Shown here: in pieces, positions 1-9,602 of the stretch | Numbering within the stretch: the stretch's first letter is position 1 | Layout: every line of letters begins with the position of its first letter | Assembly (NCBI RefSeq): GCF_001697145.1 | Contig: NZ_CP012719.1 | Span: 468,501-532,500, forward strand | Source of the DNA: Streptococcus anginosus | GTDB taxonomy: Bacteria > Bacillota > Bacilli > Lactobacillales > Streptococcaceae | DNA length: 64,000 nt | Reading direction: 5' to 3' | The notes under the pieces: model-generated | Databases searched by the model: none | Seen by the model: the letters and a program-made list of their open reading frames with translations, nothing else | Told to the model about the DNA's origin: nothing | Program-made: the position numbers and the translations under genes

Positions 1-600
1 TTGCAAGAAGCGCTTCGTTATCGTGGTTTTTGGGGTAAAAAAGGTGGGATTACAGTAAGTGGTGGTGAAGCCCTCTTGCAGATTAATTTTGTGACGGCTC
101 TCTTTACCAAGGCTAAAGAGCTGGGGATTCATTGCACTTTAGATACTTGTGCGATGCCTTTCCGCAATACGCCAGAGTATCTCAAAGTTTTTGATCGCCT
201 GCTTGAAGTGACTGATTTAGTGTTGCTGGATATTAAAGAAATCAACGATGCCCAGCATAGATTTGTAACAGGACATACCAATAAAAATATTTTGGAATGT
301 GCAAAATATCTATCTGATAAAGGTGTTCCAATGTGGATTCGTCATGTTTTGGTTCCGACTTTGACAGACCGTGATGACGACTTAAAAGAGTTAGGTGAGT
401 TTGTCAAAACCTTAAAAACAGTTGATAAATTTGAAGTGCTGCCGTATCATACAATGGGAGAATTCAAATGGCGTGAATTGGGTATTCCTTATCCATTAGA
501 AGGCATAAAACCACCAACTGCTGATCGAGTAAAAAATGCCAAAGAGCTTATGAAAACAGAATCCTATACCGAGTACATGAACCGCGTACACAATAGTTGA
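1..600 (+). CDS. pflA: Pyruvate formate-lyase activating enzyme, C-terminal part
   Basis: This is a radical-SAM activase that installs the glycyl radical on pyruvate formate-lyase in anaerobic mixed-acid fermentation. The frame is open from the first base of the window, so the 199 residues are only the C-terminal part; the family is about 260 residues. The N-terminal CxxxCxxC iron-sulfur motif lies outside the window. Visible family segments are TVSGGEALLQ (the GGE SAM-binding motif), LLDIKEINDAQH and the C-terminal LPYHTMGEFKW. The TTG at base 1 is not a real start. A stem-loop follows the stop. Confidence 0.93.
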   Translation: MQEALRYRGFWGKKGGITVSGGEALLQINFVTALFTKAKELGIHCTLDTCAMPFRNTPEYLKVFDRLLEVTDLVLLDIKEINDAQHRFVTGHTNKNILECAKYLSDKGVPMWIRHVLVPTLTDRDDDLKELGEFVKTLKTVDKFEVLPYHTMGEFKWRELGIPYPLEGIKPPTADRVKNAKELMKTESYTEYMNRVHNS

Positions 601-622
601 TACAAAAAAGTGAAATGTTAAT

Positions 623-669
623 AAGCACTCAAGGAGTTAGCCAGAAAAGCTGACAATTGGGTGCTTTTC
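623..669 (+). terminator. Rho-independent terminator after pflA
   Basis: The arms aagcactcaa (623-632) and ttgggtgctt (657-666) pair with one G-U. A second inner stem (gttagc/gctgac) sits in the loop and a short T-run follows. Confidence 0.6.
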
Positions 670-680
670 TATTACTCTCT

Positions 681-709
681 TTGTGAAAATCTTAAAATTG
701 TGCTAAAAT
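681..709 (+). promoter_or_regulatory. Promoter of ppaC
   Basis: TTGTGA (681-686) is followed by a 17-base spacer and an extended -10, TGCTAAAAT (701-709). This lies about 30 bases before the ppaC start. Confidence 0.7.
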
Positions 710-740
710 AGGGTGTATAAAAAGTTTATGAGGTACTATC

Positions 741-1676
741 ATGTCTAAAATTTTAGTTTTCGGTCACCAAAATCCAGATTCAGATGCGATTGGTTCAGCT
801 GTAGCCTTTGCTTACCTTGCACGTGAGGCTTATGGATTGGATACAGAAGCGGTTGCTTTGGGAGAACCAAATGAAGAAACAGCGTTTGTCTTGGATACTT
901 TTGGTGTAAAAGCACCGCGTGTGGTGACATCTGCAAAGGCAGAAGGAGTTGAGCAAGTCATTTTAACAGACCACAATGAATTTCAACAATCTATTTCTGA
1001 CATTACAGAAGTAGAAGTGTACGGTGTTGTGGATCATCACCGTGTAGCGAATTTTGAAACGGCAAGTCCATTGTATATGCGTTTGGAACCTGTCGGTTCA
1101 GCTTCTTCTATCGTTTACCGCATGTTTAAAGAAGCTGGCGTAGCTGTACCAAAAGAACTGGCTGGTCTGATGCTCTCCGGTTTGATTTCAGATACCCTTC
1201 TTTTGAAATCACCAACTACACATCCAAGTGACAAAGTCATTGCTCCAGAATTGGCTGAATTGGCTGGTGTGAATTTGGAAGAATACGGTTTGGCTATGCT
1301 TAAAGCTGGAACGAACTTAGCCAGCAAAACAGCAGAAGAACTGATTGATATTGATGCTAAAACATTTGAATTAAACGGAAATCAAGTTCGTGTGGCACAG
1401 GTCAACACAGTTGATATTGCAGAAGTTTTGGAACGTCAAGGTGAACTGGAAGCAGCTATTGAAAAAGCAAACGCAGCTAATGGTTATTCTGACTTCGTTT
1501 TGATGATTACCGACATTGTCAACTCAAACTCAGAAATCCTGGCAATCGGTCGCAATATGGATAAGGTAGAAGCAGCTTTCAATTTTGTTCTTGAAAACAA
1601 CCACGCTTTCCTTGCTGGTGCTGTTTCTCGTAAGAAACAAGTCGTTCCGCAATTAACAGAAAGTTTTAATGCTTAA
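741..1676 (+). CDS. ppaC: Manganese-dependent inorganic pyrophosphatase (family II)
   Basis: This cytosolic enzyme hydrolyses pyrophosphate to phosphate and so drives biosynthetic reactions forward. The 311 residues match the family II length. The DHH domain shows GHQNPDSD near residues 8-15, TDHNE near 75 and VVDHHR near 97, which are the Mn2+ ligands. The C-terminal DHHA2 domain ends with SRKKQVVP, the substrate-binding motif. It is transcribed alone: its own promoter lies upstream and a strong terminator follows. Confidence 0.97.
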   Translation: MSKILVFGHQNPDSDAIGSAVAFAYLAREAYGLDTEAVALGEPNEETAFVLDTFGVKAPRVVTSAKAEGVEQVILTDHNEFQQSISDITEVEVYGVVDHHRVANFETASPLYMRLEPVGSASSIVYRMFKEAGVAVPKELAGLMLSGLISDTLLLKSPTTHPSDKVIAPELAELAGVNLEEYGLAMLKAGTNLASKTAEELIDIDAKTFELNGNQVRVAQVNTVDIAEVLERQGELEAAIEKANAANGYSDFVLMITDIVNSNSEILAIGRNMDKVEAAFNFVLENNHAFLAGAVSRKKQVVPQLTESFNA

Positions 1677-1685
1677 GAATAGAAT

Positions 1686-1711
1686 AAAAAAGGAGTTTCG
1701 GCTCCTTTTTT
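1686..1711 (+). terminator. Rho-independent terminator after ppaC
   Basis: The stem AAAAAGGAG/CTCCTTTTTT closes a tttcgg loop and ends in a T-run. It directly abuts the -10 of the next gene. Confidence 0.85.
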
Positions 1712-1725
1712 GATACAATAGTTCT
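1711..1725 (+). promoter_or_regulatory. Extended -10 promoter abutting a start codon
   Basis: TGATACAAT (1711-1719) is an extended -10 only six bases before the ATG at 1726. The expected transcription start falls on or next to the ATG, and no Shine-Dalgarno sequence is seen. This suggests a leaderless mRNA. Confidence 0.5.
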
Positions 1726-2238
1726 ATGAAAATTCAAGATTTACAAAATGGGGATTTGCTTTTTGTGTCCAGTCAATCTGATATGGCAGAAGCTATTCAG
1801 CGATCAACTGGGCGGTATAATCATGTGGCGATCTTTTTTGACGGCTGGATTTACCATGCGACAAGCGAGCGGGGAGTCATAAAACTGCCGATAGAGGAAT
1901 TTTTACAGGACGATGAATGTTATGGTGTCTATGTTTTCCCTGATATAGATGCGAAAGCTGTCTGGAAAAGAGCAGAACAACACCTTTACAAGCCTTATAA
2001 CAATAGCTTTTATCCAAATGCGACAGGTTTTTACTGTTCTGAATATATTGCGGAAATTCTCCCCATTTTTGAAACTATTGCTATGCAGTTCGGTGATGAA
2101 GATGAGAAAATTGCTCCTTTTTGGCAGCAGTATTACAAGGAATTGGGGCTAGCTGTTCCTCTTCATCAGCCGGGAACCAATCCTAGTCAATTGGCTCAAT
2201 CCGAAAAATTAGTTTATAAAGGAAGATTAGATGATTAA
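1726..2238 (+). CDS. YiiX/YycO-type permuted papain-like hydrolase
   Basis: This protein belongs to the NlpC/P60-like YiiX group of circularly permuted papain-fold enzymes, which are thought to act on amide or ester bonds of cell-envelope or lipid substrates. The catalytic pair is visible: His33 in YNHVAIFFDG and Cys104 in GFYCSEYIAE. It has 170 residues and no signal peptide. Its stop overlaps the start of the next gene by 8 bases, so the two are cotranscribed. The substrate cannot be read from sequence. The start has no ribosome-binding site (see the promoter entry). Confidence 0.8.
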   Translation: MKIQDLQNGDLLFVSSQSDMAEAIQRSTGRYNHVAIFFDGWIYHATSERGVIKLPIEEFLQDDECYGVYVFPDIDAKAVWKRAEQHLYKPYNNSFYPNATGFYCSEYIAEILPIFETIAMQFGDEDEKIAPFWQQYYKELGLAVPLHQPGTNPSQLAQSEKLVYKGRLDD

Positions 2239-2902
2239 AGTAATCAATCCCAGTCGTTTGACACGTCAGCCCTTTTTTCATAAATTGATAAATTACTTAG
2301 ACCGACATGACGATGTTACTTTGCGAGAGATAAAGCATGAATTTGCAAACTTTTCCAATATTGATCGCTCCATGGAGGAATATATCAAAGCAGGATATGT
2401 ACTTCGGGAAAATAAACGCTATCGTCAAAGCGTTCCTCTATTGGAAAATGTGACGGATTTGTCTTTGGATCAGGAAGTCTTTGTGCGAGATGACAGTCCT
2501 CTTTATCAAGAATTGCTGAATATGCGTTTTGAGACACATTTAACCAATCAAACAAACCAAGCTATTTTAGTAGAAAAAACGGATTTTCTCAGAGAGCAGT
2601 TGACGCTTTCCGATTATTTTTATAGGTTGAAACAACAATATCCATTGACCAATCAGCAACAAAAACTCTATGATTTGGTAGGAGATGTGAATCCTGAGTA
2701 TGCTTTAAAATATATGACGACCTTCCTCTTAAAATATGGTCGCAAAACTGAGCTGATGCAGAAACGGCGTGATATTTTTGTAGATGCTCTAGTGATTTTA
2801 GGTTATATTGCGCCTAACGAAGCAGGGAAATATGAATTAAAATTGGATTTTGATAAGGAAACATTGACCTTTCGTGTAAAGAAAGCATTAGATAAACCTT
2901 AG
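2231..2902 (+). CDS. DUF1803-like streptococcal protein
   Basis: This 223-residue soluble protein resembles the DUF1803 family, which is found mainly in streptococci and has no assigned function. It is rich in charged residues, has no membrane segment, and shows no catalytic motif that I recognise. It overlaps the YiiX-like gene by 8 bases and has an aaaggaag Shine-Dalgarno inside that gene, so the pair forms a small operon. The family assignment is from memory of the N-terminal pattern (IKVINPSRLTRQPFF) and is moderate. Confidence 0.65.
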   Translation: MIKVINPSRLTRQPFFHKLINYLDRHDDVTLREIKHEFANFSNIDRSMEEYIKAGYVLRENKRYRQSVPLLENVTDLSLDQEVFVRDDSPLYQELLNMRFETHLTNQTNQAILVEKTDFLREQLTLSDYFYRLKQQYPLTNQQQKLYDLVGDVNPEYALKYMTTFLLKYGRKTELMQKRRDIFVDALVILGYIAPNEAGKYELKLDFDKETLTFRVKKALDKP

Positions 2903-3003
2903 AATAATAAAATTTTAAGGTTTATTTGATAGATTTATAAGTATAAGGTTTAAGTTTAGCAAGATTTGGTAGTCACTAAATCATTTCATGAAAGGAATGT
3001 ATC

Positions 3004-3762
3004 GTGAATCTTTTAGCAAAAATTCGTCCGTCTCAGCCGTTGAAGTATTTGAAATGGTTTGATATTGTCATTGTGACAGCTCTGTTGTTTGGACAATTTA
3101 TTTATCGTTCAACAGAACTTTATCTTGCGAGCTTGTCACCGTCCACTACGGCAGCAGTAACAGATACAGCTAGTAAAATAGCAAGTGACGGAGCAGCTTA
3201 TTCCAGTAATTTAGAATTGCAGCTTCTCATGTTAGCTTTGACGATAGCCTATTTAATACTTCGCCGTTTTGACTTTAAGCAGTTGCCAATTCGTTTATCG
3301 TGGTCTGTACTCTTTTGGGTTCCATTTATCTTTGCGGTTATGGGGATTCTCGCGGATACAGTGACGACCCTTAGCGGAGAATACAATTATTTTGATCCGC
3401 AATTGTGGAAATATATTGATTTGACGGAAATTTTCCGCAAATTTATTGATTTGACACCTATGGCTATTCTCTATGCTTTGCTCAATGGCTTCTATGAAGA
3501 ATTTTTCTTCTTAGGTTTATTGACCTCAGTGAAAGATAAATATAAGTGGTGGGTTCTTCTTTATTCGACGATTATTCGCGTTTCTTTCCATACCTATCAA
3601 GGAATGCTCTGGGCACTGACAATTGGTGTTGGCTTTGGAATTCTCTATTATTTTCTTTACAAATATAATGTTAAAAACCTCTTACCATTCTTCCTCGTGC
3701 ATGCACTTGCAGATATGTTTGGGTCAAGTCTGATGTATGTTTTGATTAGTTGGAGAAAGTAA
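3004..3762 (+). CDS. CPBP-family intramembrane protease (Abi/CAAX type)
   Basis: This 252-residue membrane protein of the CPBP glutamic intramembrane protease family is related to CAAX prenyl endopeptidases and to bacteriocin self-immunity proteins. The family motifs are in place: Glu165-Glu166 in FYEEFFFLGLL, His196 in SFHTYQG, and His233/Asp237 in LVHALADMFG. About six hydrophobic segments are visible. The start is GTG, with aaaggaat as ribosome-binding site. The substrate is unknown. It is monocistronic and convergent with murE. Confidence 0.82.
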   Translation: MNLLAKIRPSQPLKYLKWFDIVIVTALLFGQFIYRSTELYLASLSPSTTAAVTDTASKIASDGAAYSSNLELQLLMLALTIAYLILRRFDFKQLPIRLSWSVLFWVPFIFAVMGILADTVTTLSGEYNYFDPQLWKYIDLTEIFRKFIDLTPMAILYALLNGFYEEFFFLGLLTSVKDKYKWWVLLYSTIIRVSFHTYQGMLWALTIGVGFGILYYFLYKYNVKNLLPFFLVHALADMFGSSLMYVLISWRK

Positions 3763-3838
3763 AGTCATAAAGCAAGATTTTGATTTCTGAAGAATTGTGC
3801 TCATCTCTCCTTGCTAGTATAAATTTTCTTAAATAATT

Positions 3839-3870
3839 AAAGGTCGAAAACGTTTGTCTCGACCTTTATT
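3839..3870. terminator. Bidirectional terminator between CPBP gene and murE
   Basis: The inverted repeat AAAGGTCGA/TCGACCTTT (3839-3847 and 3859-3867) has T- and A-rich flanks on both sides. It serves the two convergent genes. Confidence 0.75.
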
Positions 3871-3875
3871 ATTTT

Positions 3876-5321
3876 CTATAAATATTTTTCAGCGATGGCA
3901 TAATCACCTAGATAGTCTGCTTTTTCTCCGTTGATAATTTGGTAACAATCTGCGCCTTTACCAGCTAAAATGACAGCATCGCCTTCTCTGTTAGTTAAGC
4001 TAAGGGCTATTTTTATGGCTTCTTTGCGATCAGCAATTATATCAACATCAAAGGATATGTAAGAAGCAATTTCTTTTGCGATGGCAATTGGATCTTCGTA
4101 ATTTGGATCATCTGCGGTTAAAATCACCGTTAGTTCAGGATGTTGATTCAGCAAGAGGCCAAAGTCCTTGCGGCGACTCTCGCCCTTATTTCCAGTTGCA
4201 CCGAGCACCAAAATAATCTTACCTTTTTGATGTTCTTGAACGACCGATAGGAGATTAGCGAGACTGACACCATTGTGTGCGTAATCCACAAATACTTTGG
4301 CACCATTTTGTTGGGTCAGCACCTCCATACGTCCAGGTACACGTGTGCTTGCGATTCCCTTCTTGATGTCCGCAACGGAAGCACCCAAGCGGAGACAAGC
4401 AAGTACAGCGGCAAGCGCATTTTCTTGGTTAAAACGACCAATCAGCTGAATGTCAAATTTCTCTGCTAACTTTCCGCTGGTTTCAAAAGAGAAGGCTTGC
4501 GAGTGACGAATTTGATTGTCTGAATGCTGTCCGTAGAAATCATGCTCCATGGAAGCAACTTGCTCAGCCAAAACTTCAAAATGGTCCATTTCGCTATTGA
4601 CCACCACAGCTAGGCTATTTTCCATGAGAAGCCGTTTATGATAAAAATAGTCTTCAAATGTTGGATGTTCAATTGGTCCGATGTGATCAGGACTAATATT
4701 GAGGAAAACGCCAACATCAAAGGTCAAACCATAAACCCGCTTTTTCAGATAGGCTTGACTAGAAACTTCCATGATAAGATGAGTTCGTCCGTTCTCAACA
4801 GCTGTCGCCATCATTTTGAACAAATCCAAGCTTTCCGGTGTTGTCAAAGCAGATTTGAAGAAATGTTCTCCGTCCAGCGTCGTGTTCATGGTAGACAAGA
4901 GAGCTGGCTTGTGACTTTGTTGGAGGATATGATAGGCGAAATAAGCAGAAGTAGTTTTTCCTTTGGTTCCTGTAAAAGCGAGTAACTTGAGTTTATCTTG
5001 TGGATTGCCATAAAATTCCATGGCAAGAAGGCTCATGGCTTGTTTTACGTCATTGACTATGAGAGCAGGAATTCCCACTTCAAAATCCATTTCACTGATA
5101 TAAAGCTGTAGACCCGCTGTCACTGCTTTTTCCAAGAATTCTTTTTTAAAATTGTCACCCTTGACAAAGAAAAGAGTGGAAGCATCCACTTCACGGCTGT
5201 CGTAGCTGATTTTTTCAAAAACAAGATCACGATAATGATAAAAATATTGTCCCTTGTCGATGATCTCGCGGAAATTGTGATCGTTTTTTAAAATGTTTAA
5301 TGCGTTTTCAATTGTTATCAT
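3876..5321 (-). CDS. murE: UDP-MurNAc-L-Ala-D-Glu:L-lysine ligase
   Basis: This cytosolic Mur ligase adds L-lysine to the peptidoglycan stem peptide using ATP. The P-loop GTKGKTT is at residues 118-124 and the central Mur ligase domain follows with SSQAY and FLNISPDH. The specificity motif DDPNYEDP near residue 405 is the form associated with L-Lys; DAP ligases have DNPR. Its 481 residues are typical for Gram-positive cocci. It is transcribed divergently from the adjacent flippase gene, and both act in cell-wall precursor assembly. Confidence 0.96.
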   Translation of the reverse strand: MITIENALNILKNDHNFREIIDKGQYFYHYRDLVFEKISYDSREVDASTLFFVKGDNFKKEFLEKAVTAGLQLYISEMDFEVGIPALIVNDVKQAMSLLAMEFYGNPQDKLKLLAFTGTKGKTTSAYFAYHILQQSHKPALLSTMNTTLDGEHFFKSALTTPESLDLFKMMATAVENGRTHLIMEVSSQAYLKKRVYGLTFDVGVFLNISPDHIGPIEHPTFEDYFYHKRLLMENSLAVVVNSEMDHFEVLAEQVASMEHDFYGQHSDNQIRHSQAFSFETSGKLAEKFDIQLIGRFNQENALAAVLACLRLGASVADIKKGIASTRVPGRMEVLTQQNGAKVFVDYAHNGVSLANLLSVVQEHQKGKIILVLGATGNKGESRRKDFGLLLNQHPELTVILTADDPNYEDPIAIAKEIASYISFDVDIIADRKEAIKIALSLTNREGDAVILAGKGADCYQIINGEKADYLGDYAIAEKYL

Positions 5322-5406
5322 ACTTCTATTGTAAACTTAATGGCGAGGTTTTACAAGCGGAAAGGAAAAGTTTATAATAAGATGAGACTATTTTTAGAGG
5401 TTATGT

Positions 5407-7035
5407 ATGGACCAACAAACAACAAATCAACAAAAACAAATGCTTCTAGGGACAGCGTGGCTGACAGCTAGTAACTTTATCAGCCGCCTTTTAGGGGCAA
5501 TTTATATTATTCCTTGGTATATCTGGATGGGGAAACACGGTGCAGAAGCCAATGGATTGTTTACTATGGGCTACAATATTTATGCTTGGTTTCTTCTGAT
5601 TTCTACGGCAGGAGTTCCAGTTGCAGTCGCCAAGCAAGTCGCCAAGTACAATACGATTGATCAAAAAGATCATAGTTTTACTCTCATTCGTGAATTTTTG
5701 AAATTCATGCTCTTGTTGGGAGTCATTTTTGCAGTTGTGATGTATCTTTTATCACCGTTCTTTGCGCATGTATCAGGAGTTGGGAAAGAGCTGATTCCGG
5801 TCATGCAAAGTTTGTCGTGGGCTGTGCTAGTATTTCCAGCCATGAGTGTTATTCGTGGATTTTTCCAAGGTTTTAACAATTTAAAACCGTATGCCATGAG
5901 CCAGATTGCTGAACAAGTCATTCGTGTGATTTGGATGTTACTTGCAACATTCTTCATTATGAAATTGGGCACTAAAGATTATGTTGCTGCAGTGACCCAA
6001 TCTACTTTTGCAGCCTTTGTCGGTATGTTTGCCAGTATGGCGGTTTTGGTTTATTTTCTTTGGAAGACCAATCTCTTGACATCTATCTTACACAAACCGG
6101 CTAATAGTGCTGAAATCAACAGCCGTGCTTTGCTGGTGGATACGATTCGTGAAGCCATTCCTTTTATCATCACGGGTTCTGCTATTCAGCTTTTCCAAAT
6201 CATTGACCAGATGACATTTATCAATACGATGAAATGGTTCACCAATTATAGCAATTCTCAGCTGGTGGTTATGTTCAGTTATTTCTCTGCCAATCCAAAT
6301 AAGATTACCATGATTTTGATTGCAGTAGCAACTTCGATCGGCGGTGTGGGGATTCCCTTGCTGACAGAAAACTATGTCAAAGGTGATTTAAAGGCGGCTG
6401 CGCGCTTAGTTCAAGATAATTTGAGTATGTTACTGCTGTTTCTTTTACCAGCAACGATTGGTTCTGTCTTAGTAGCGCGGCCATTATACACGATTTTCTA
6501 CGGACGACCAGATAGTTTGGCCTTGGGGCTCTTCATTTTTGCTATGTTACAGACGACTATTCTTGGCATCTATACTGTCTTATCGCCAATGATTCAGGCG
6601 CTTTTCCAAAATCGTAAAGCAATTATCTATTTTGGTTATGGAGTTCTTGTTAAGCTCATTTTGCAAATTCCATTTATTTATCTGTTCAGAGCTTACGGCC
6701 CCTTGCTTGCGACTACTATTGGACTTATTGTTCCAATCATTCTGATGTACCAACACATTCGTCAAGTAACTGGGCTCAATCAAACCATTCTCTTCAAACG
6801 GAGTTTGTTGATTGGAATTTTAACGGCAGTTATGGCTCTTTTGATTGCCATTGTGGAAGTCGTACTTGGCTTTGTTTTTCATCCAAGTGGACGCATTTCG
6901 AGTATGCTTTATTTGGTTATCATCGGTGGCTTGGGCATCGCTATTTATGGAGCAATGGCTTTGCGAGTCCGTTTGTTAGACCGCTTTATTGGTGAGAAAG
7001 CTCAAACCTTACGTCAAAAATTTCATATTCATTAA
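5407..7035 (+). CDS. ytgP: MATE/MOP-superfamily flippase, YtgP/MurJ-like
   Basis: This 542-residue polytopic membrane protein has about 14 hydrophobic segments and belongs to the polysaccharide-exporter/SpoVB branch of the MOP superfamily. Streptococcal members of this branch (YtgP) can act as the lipid II flippase MurJ. Supporting features are the N-terminal TAWLTASNFISRLLGAIYI pattern and the position next to murE. The specific role is inferred from family and context, because exporters of teichoic acid or capsule units look similar. Confidence 0.85.
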   Translation: MDQQTTNQQKQMLLGTAWLTASNFISRLLGAIYIIPWYIWMGKHGAEANGLFTMGYNIYAWFLLISTAGVPVAVAKQVAKYNTIDQKDHSFTLIREFLKFMLLLGVIFAVVMYLLSPFFAHVSGVGKELIPVMQSLSWAVLVFPAMSVIRGFFQGFNNLKPYAMSQIAEQVIRVIWMLLATFFIMKLGTKDYVAAVTQSTFAAFVGMFASMAVLVYFLWKTNLLTSILHKPANSAEINSRALLVDTIREAIPFIITGSAIQLFQIIDQMTFINTMKWFTNYSNSQLVVMFSYFSANPNKITMILIAVATSIGGVGIPLLTENYVKGDLKAAARLVQDNLSMLLLFLLPATIGSVLVARPLYTIFYGRPDSLALGLFIFAMLQTTILGIYTVLSPMIQALFQNRKAIIYFGYGVLVKLILQIPFIYLFRAYGPLLATTIGLIVPIILMYQHIRQVTGLNQTILFKRSLLIGILTAVMALLIAIVEVVLGFVFHPSGRISSMLYLVIIGGLGIAIYGAMALRVRLLDRFIGEKAQTLRQKFHIH

Positions 7036-7138
7036 AAGGCTGTAAGGCTTTTTAATGTTGTAGAAAAATTATAAAAATTAAGCTATAATGAAAATAGCTA
7101 TTCTTGCAATCAAGTTCTATAATTTTTTGAATAGTCAG

Positions 7139-7155
7139 TATAGTTTAAAACTATA
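7139..7155. promoter_or_regulatory. MET-box operator (MetR/MtaR type)
   Basis: TATAGTTTAAAACTATA is a perfect 17-bp palindrome. It matches the MET box described for the LysR regulator MetR/MtaR, which activates methionine genes in streptococci. It lies 44 bases upstream of an extended -10 that lacks a good -35, which fits activator-dependent transcription. Confidence 0.75.
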
Positions 7156-7196
7156 TCTAGGTCTTGAAAAGAACAAAACACAGTGCTTTCGTAAGA

Positions 7197-7205
7197 TGAT
7201 ACAAT
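7197..7205 (+). promoter_or_regulatory. Extended -10 of the metB-patB operon
   Basis: TGATACAAT (7197-7205) has no recognisable -35 at 17 bp. The MET box upstream probably supplies activation. Confidence 0.55.
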
Positions 7206-7268
7206 AGAATCACTTAGAAAATATAAGAATTGCTTGATTCCGCTCTTATCTTGTGGAGGTTATTTATT

Positions 7269-8363
7269 ATGGATAAAAAGTTACAATTAGACACGATTTT
7301 AGCTCATGCTGGTATTAAAACGGATGAAGCAACAGGTGCCTTGACAACACCTTTGCATTTTTCAACGACCTATCAGCATCCAGAATTTGGAAAATCCATT
7401 GGATATGACTATACGCGCACGAAAAACCCAACGCGAAGTAGCTTGGAAAAAACCTTAGCTGCTATTGAAAGTGCGGATTATGCGTTAGCGACCAGTTCAG
7501 GAATGAGTGCTATTGTGCTAGCCTTTAGCGTTTTTCCGGTTGGGAGTAGAGTTATAGCGGTTCGTGACCTTTATGGCGGTTCTTTTCGCTGGTTTCATCA
7601 AGTGGAGCAAGAAGGGCGCTTTCACTTTACATATGCAAATACGGAAGAAGAATTGCTTGCGGCTTTAACGGAGGATATAGATGTAGTGTATCTGGAAACC
7701 CCGACCAATCCGTTAATGCTTGAGTTTGATGTTGCATTTATCGCAGAAAAAGCTCATGCAAAAGGTGCAAAGGTTATTGTAGATAATACGTTTTATACTC
7801 CAATTTATCAACGTCCTTTGGAAAATGGAGCAGATCTTGTGCTGCATTCGGCGACCAAGTATTTAGGAGGACATAATGACGTTCTGGCTGGTGCTCTTAT
7901 GACGAGTGACAAAGAGCTTTATGAGAATCTATTCTACAATCTCAATACGACAGGAGCTGTTTTGTCTCCATTTGATAGTTATCTCTTGCTTCGAGGTTTG
8001 AAAACCTTGTCTCTGCGTATGGAGCGTTCAACAAAAAACGCACAAGCTGTAGCAGCTTTCTTGAAAGATTCGCCAGCAGTAAAAGAGGTTCTCTATCCGG
8101 GAAAAGGCGGCATGATTTCCTTTAAAGTCAAGAATGAAGCAGTTATTCCACATTTGTTAAACACACTAAAAGTCTTTACCTTTGCAGAAAGCTTAGGTGG
8201 TGTAGAAAGCTTGATTACCTATCCTGCGACACAAACGCATGCAGATATTCCAGCAGAAGTGCGGAAATCCTACGGTTTAACAGATGACTTGTTGCGTTTA
8301 TCCATTGGAATCGAAGACAGCCAAGACTTAATCACAGATTTAAAATTTGCTTTGGAGGTATAA
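7269..8363 (+). CDS. metB: PLP-dependent trans-sulfuration enzyme (cystathionine gamma-synthase/lyase type)
   Basis: This is a Cys/Met-metabolism PLP enzyme that interconverts homoserine esters, cysteine, cystathionine and homocysteine. The PLP lysine is Lys197 in SATKYLGGHND; VDNTFYTP and the YETPTNP-like YLETPTNP motif are also present. The chosen start at 7269 gives 364 residues and has a strong ggagg ribosome-binding site; the upstream frame extension lacks one. A MET box upstream and a C-S lyase partner 1 base downstream support a methionine-cysteine role. Synthase, beta-lyase and gamma-lyase activity cannot be told apart here. Confidence 0.85.
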   Translation: MDKKLQLDTILAHAGIKTDEATGALTTPLHFSTTYQHPEFGKSIGYDYTRTKNPTRSSLEKTLAAIESADYALATSSGMSAIVLAFSVFPVGSRVIAVRDLYGGSFRWFHQVEQEGRFHFTYANTEEELLAALTEDIDVVYLETPTNPLMLEFDVAFIAEKAHAKGAKVIVDNTFYTPIYQRPLENGADLVLHSATKYLGGHNDVLAGALMTSDKELYENLFYNLNTTGAVLSPFDSYLLLRGLKTLSLRMERSTKNAQAVAAFLKDSPAVKEVLYPGKGGMISFKVKNEAVIPHLLNTLKVFTFAESLGGVESLITYPATQTHADIPAEVRKSYGLTDDLLRLSIGIEDSQDLITDLKFALEV

Positions 8364-8364
8364 T

Positions 8365-9531
8365 ATGAGCAAATACAATTTTCAAACAGCACCGAATCGC
8401 TTATCTCATCACACTTATAAGTGGAAAGAGACAGAGACTGATCCTCAATTACTGCCGGCATGGATTGCAGATATGGATTTTGAGGTCATGCCGGAAGTAA
8501 AACAAGCGATTCATGACTATGCAGAGCAGTTGGTTTATGGCTATACTTATGCGAGTGATGAGTTGCTCCAAGCGGTGCTGGATTGGGAAAAGAGCGAACA
8601 TCAATATTCGTTTGATAAAGAAGATATCGTTTTTGTAGAAGGTGTTGTGCCAGCTATTTCCATTGCGATTCAAGCCTTTACCAAAGAAGGAGAAGCGGTC
8701 CTAATCAATTCTCCTGTTTATCCACCTTTTGCTCGTAGCGTTCGCTTAAACAATCGAAAATTGGTATCTAATTCTCTCAAAGAAGAAAATGGTTTGTTTC
8801 AAATTGATTTTGAACAATTGGAAAACGATATTGTTGAAAATGATGTGAAACTCTATCTTCTTTGTAATCCGCACAATCCAGGGGGACGTGTTTGGGAAAG
8901 GGAAGTTTTAGAACAGATAGGTCATCTTTGTCAAAAACACCATGTTATCTTGGTATCAGATGAAATTCATCAAGATTTGACGTTATTTGGCCATGAACAT
9001 GTTTCCTTTAACACTGTTTCACCGGATTTTAAAGACTTTGCTCTGGTACTTTCTAGTGCTACCAAGACTTTTAATATTGCAGGCACCAAAAATTCCTATG
9101 CCATTATTGAAAATCCTACGCTATGTGCACAGTTTAAACACCAGCAACTTGTTAATAACCACCATGAGGTGTCAAGTTTAGGCTACATTGCGACAGAAAC
9201 GGCCTATCGTTATGGGAAACCTTGGTTAGTGGCATTAAAAGCTGTGTTAGAAGAAAATATTCAATTTGCAGTAGAGTATTTTGCCCAAGAAGCTCCGCGT
9301 TTAAAGGTTATGAAACCACAAGGGACCTATCTGATTTGGCTTGATTTCAGTGACTATGGTTTGACAGATGATGCACTCTTTACTTTATTGCATGACCAAG
9401 CAAAAGTCATTCTCAATCGGGGAAGTGATTATGGAAGTGAGGGTGAGCTGCATGCGAGACTAAATATTGCGGCGCCTAAGTCACTGGTAGAAGAGATTTG
9501 TAAGAGAATCGTGTGTTGCTTGCCCAAATAA
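8365..9531 (+). CDS. patB: MalY/PatB-type cystathionine beta-lyase (C-S lyase)
   Basis: This fold-type I PLP enzyme cleaves the C-S bond of cystathionine or cysteine, releasing homocysteine or H2S together with pyruvate and ammonia. The MalY/PatB signature LPAWIADMDFE is near residues 28-38, VSDEIHQDL is the aspartate loop, and SSATKTFNIAGTK carries the PLP lysine. The start at 8365 follows gaggtataat and sits one base after the metB stop; this gives 388 residues. The same family includes the H2S-producing Lcd enzyme of oral streptococci. Confidence 0.9.
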   Translation: MSKYNFQTAPNRLSHHTYKWKETETDPQLLPAWIADMDFEVMPEVKQAIHDYAEQLVYGYTYASDELLQAVLDWEKSEHQYSFDKEDIVFVEGVVPAISIAIQAFTKEGEAVLINSPVYPPFARSVRLNNRKLVSNSLKEENGLFQIDFEQLENDIVENDVKLYLLCNPHNPGGRVWEREVLEQIGHLCQKHHVILVSDEIHQDLTLFGHEHVSFNTVSPDFKDFALVLSSATKTFNIAGTKNSYAIIENPTLCAQFKHQQLVNNHHEVSSLGYIATETAYRYGKPWLVALKAVLEENIQFAVEYFAQEAPRLKVMKPQGTYLIWLDFSDYGLTDDALFTLLHDQAKVILNRGSDYGSEGELHARLNIAAPKSLVEEICKRIVCCLPK

Positions 9532-9566
9532 AATAAAAAGAAATGTTCGAAAACAGTCACTTTTGG

Positions 9567-9595
9567 TTGACAATCGTTCTTAAGAGGAGTATAGT
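9567..9595 (+). promoter_or_regulatory. Promoter of the M-box/mgtA transcript
   Basis: A consensus TTGACA (9567-9572), a 17-base spacer and TATAGT (9590-9595) place the start just before the riboswitch. Confidence 0.85.
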
Positions 9596-9602
9596 TAGTA
9601 TG

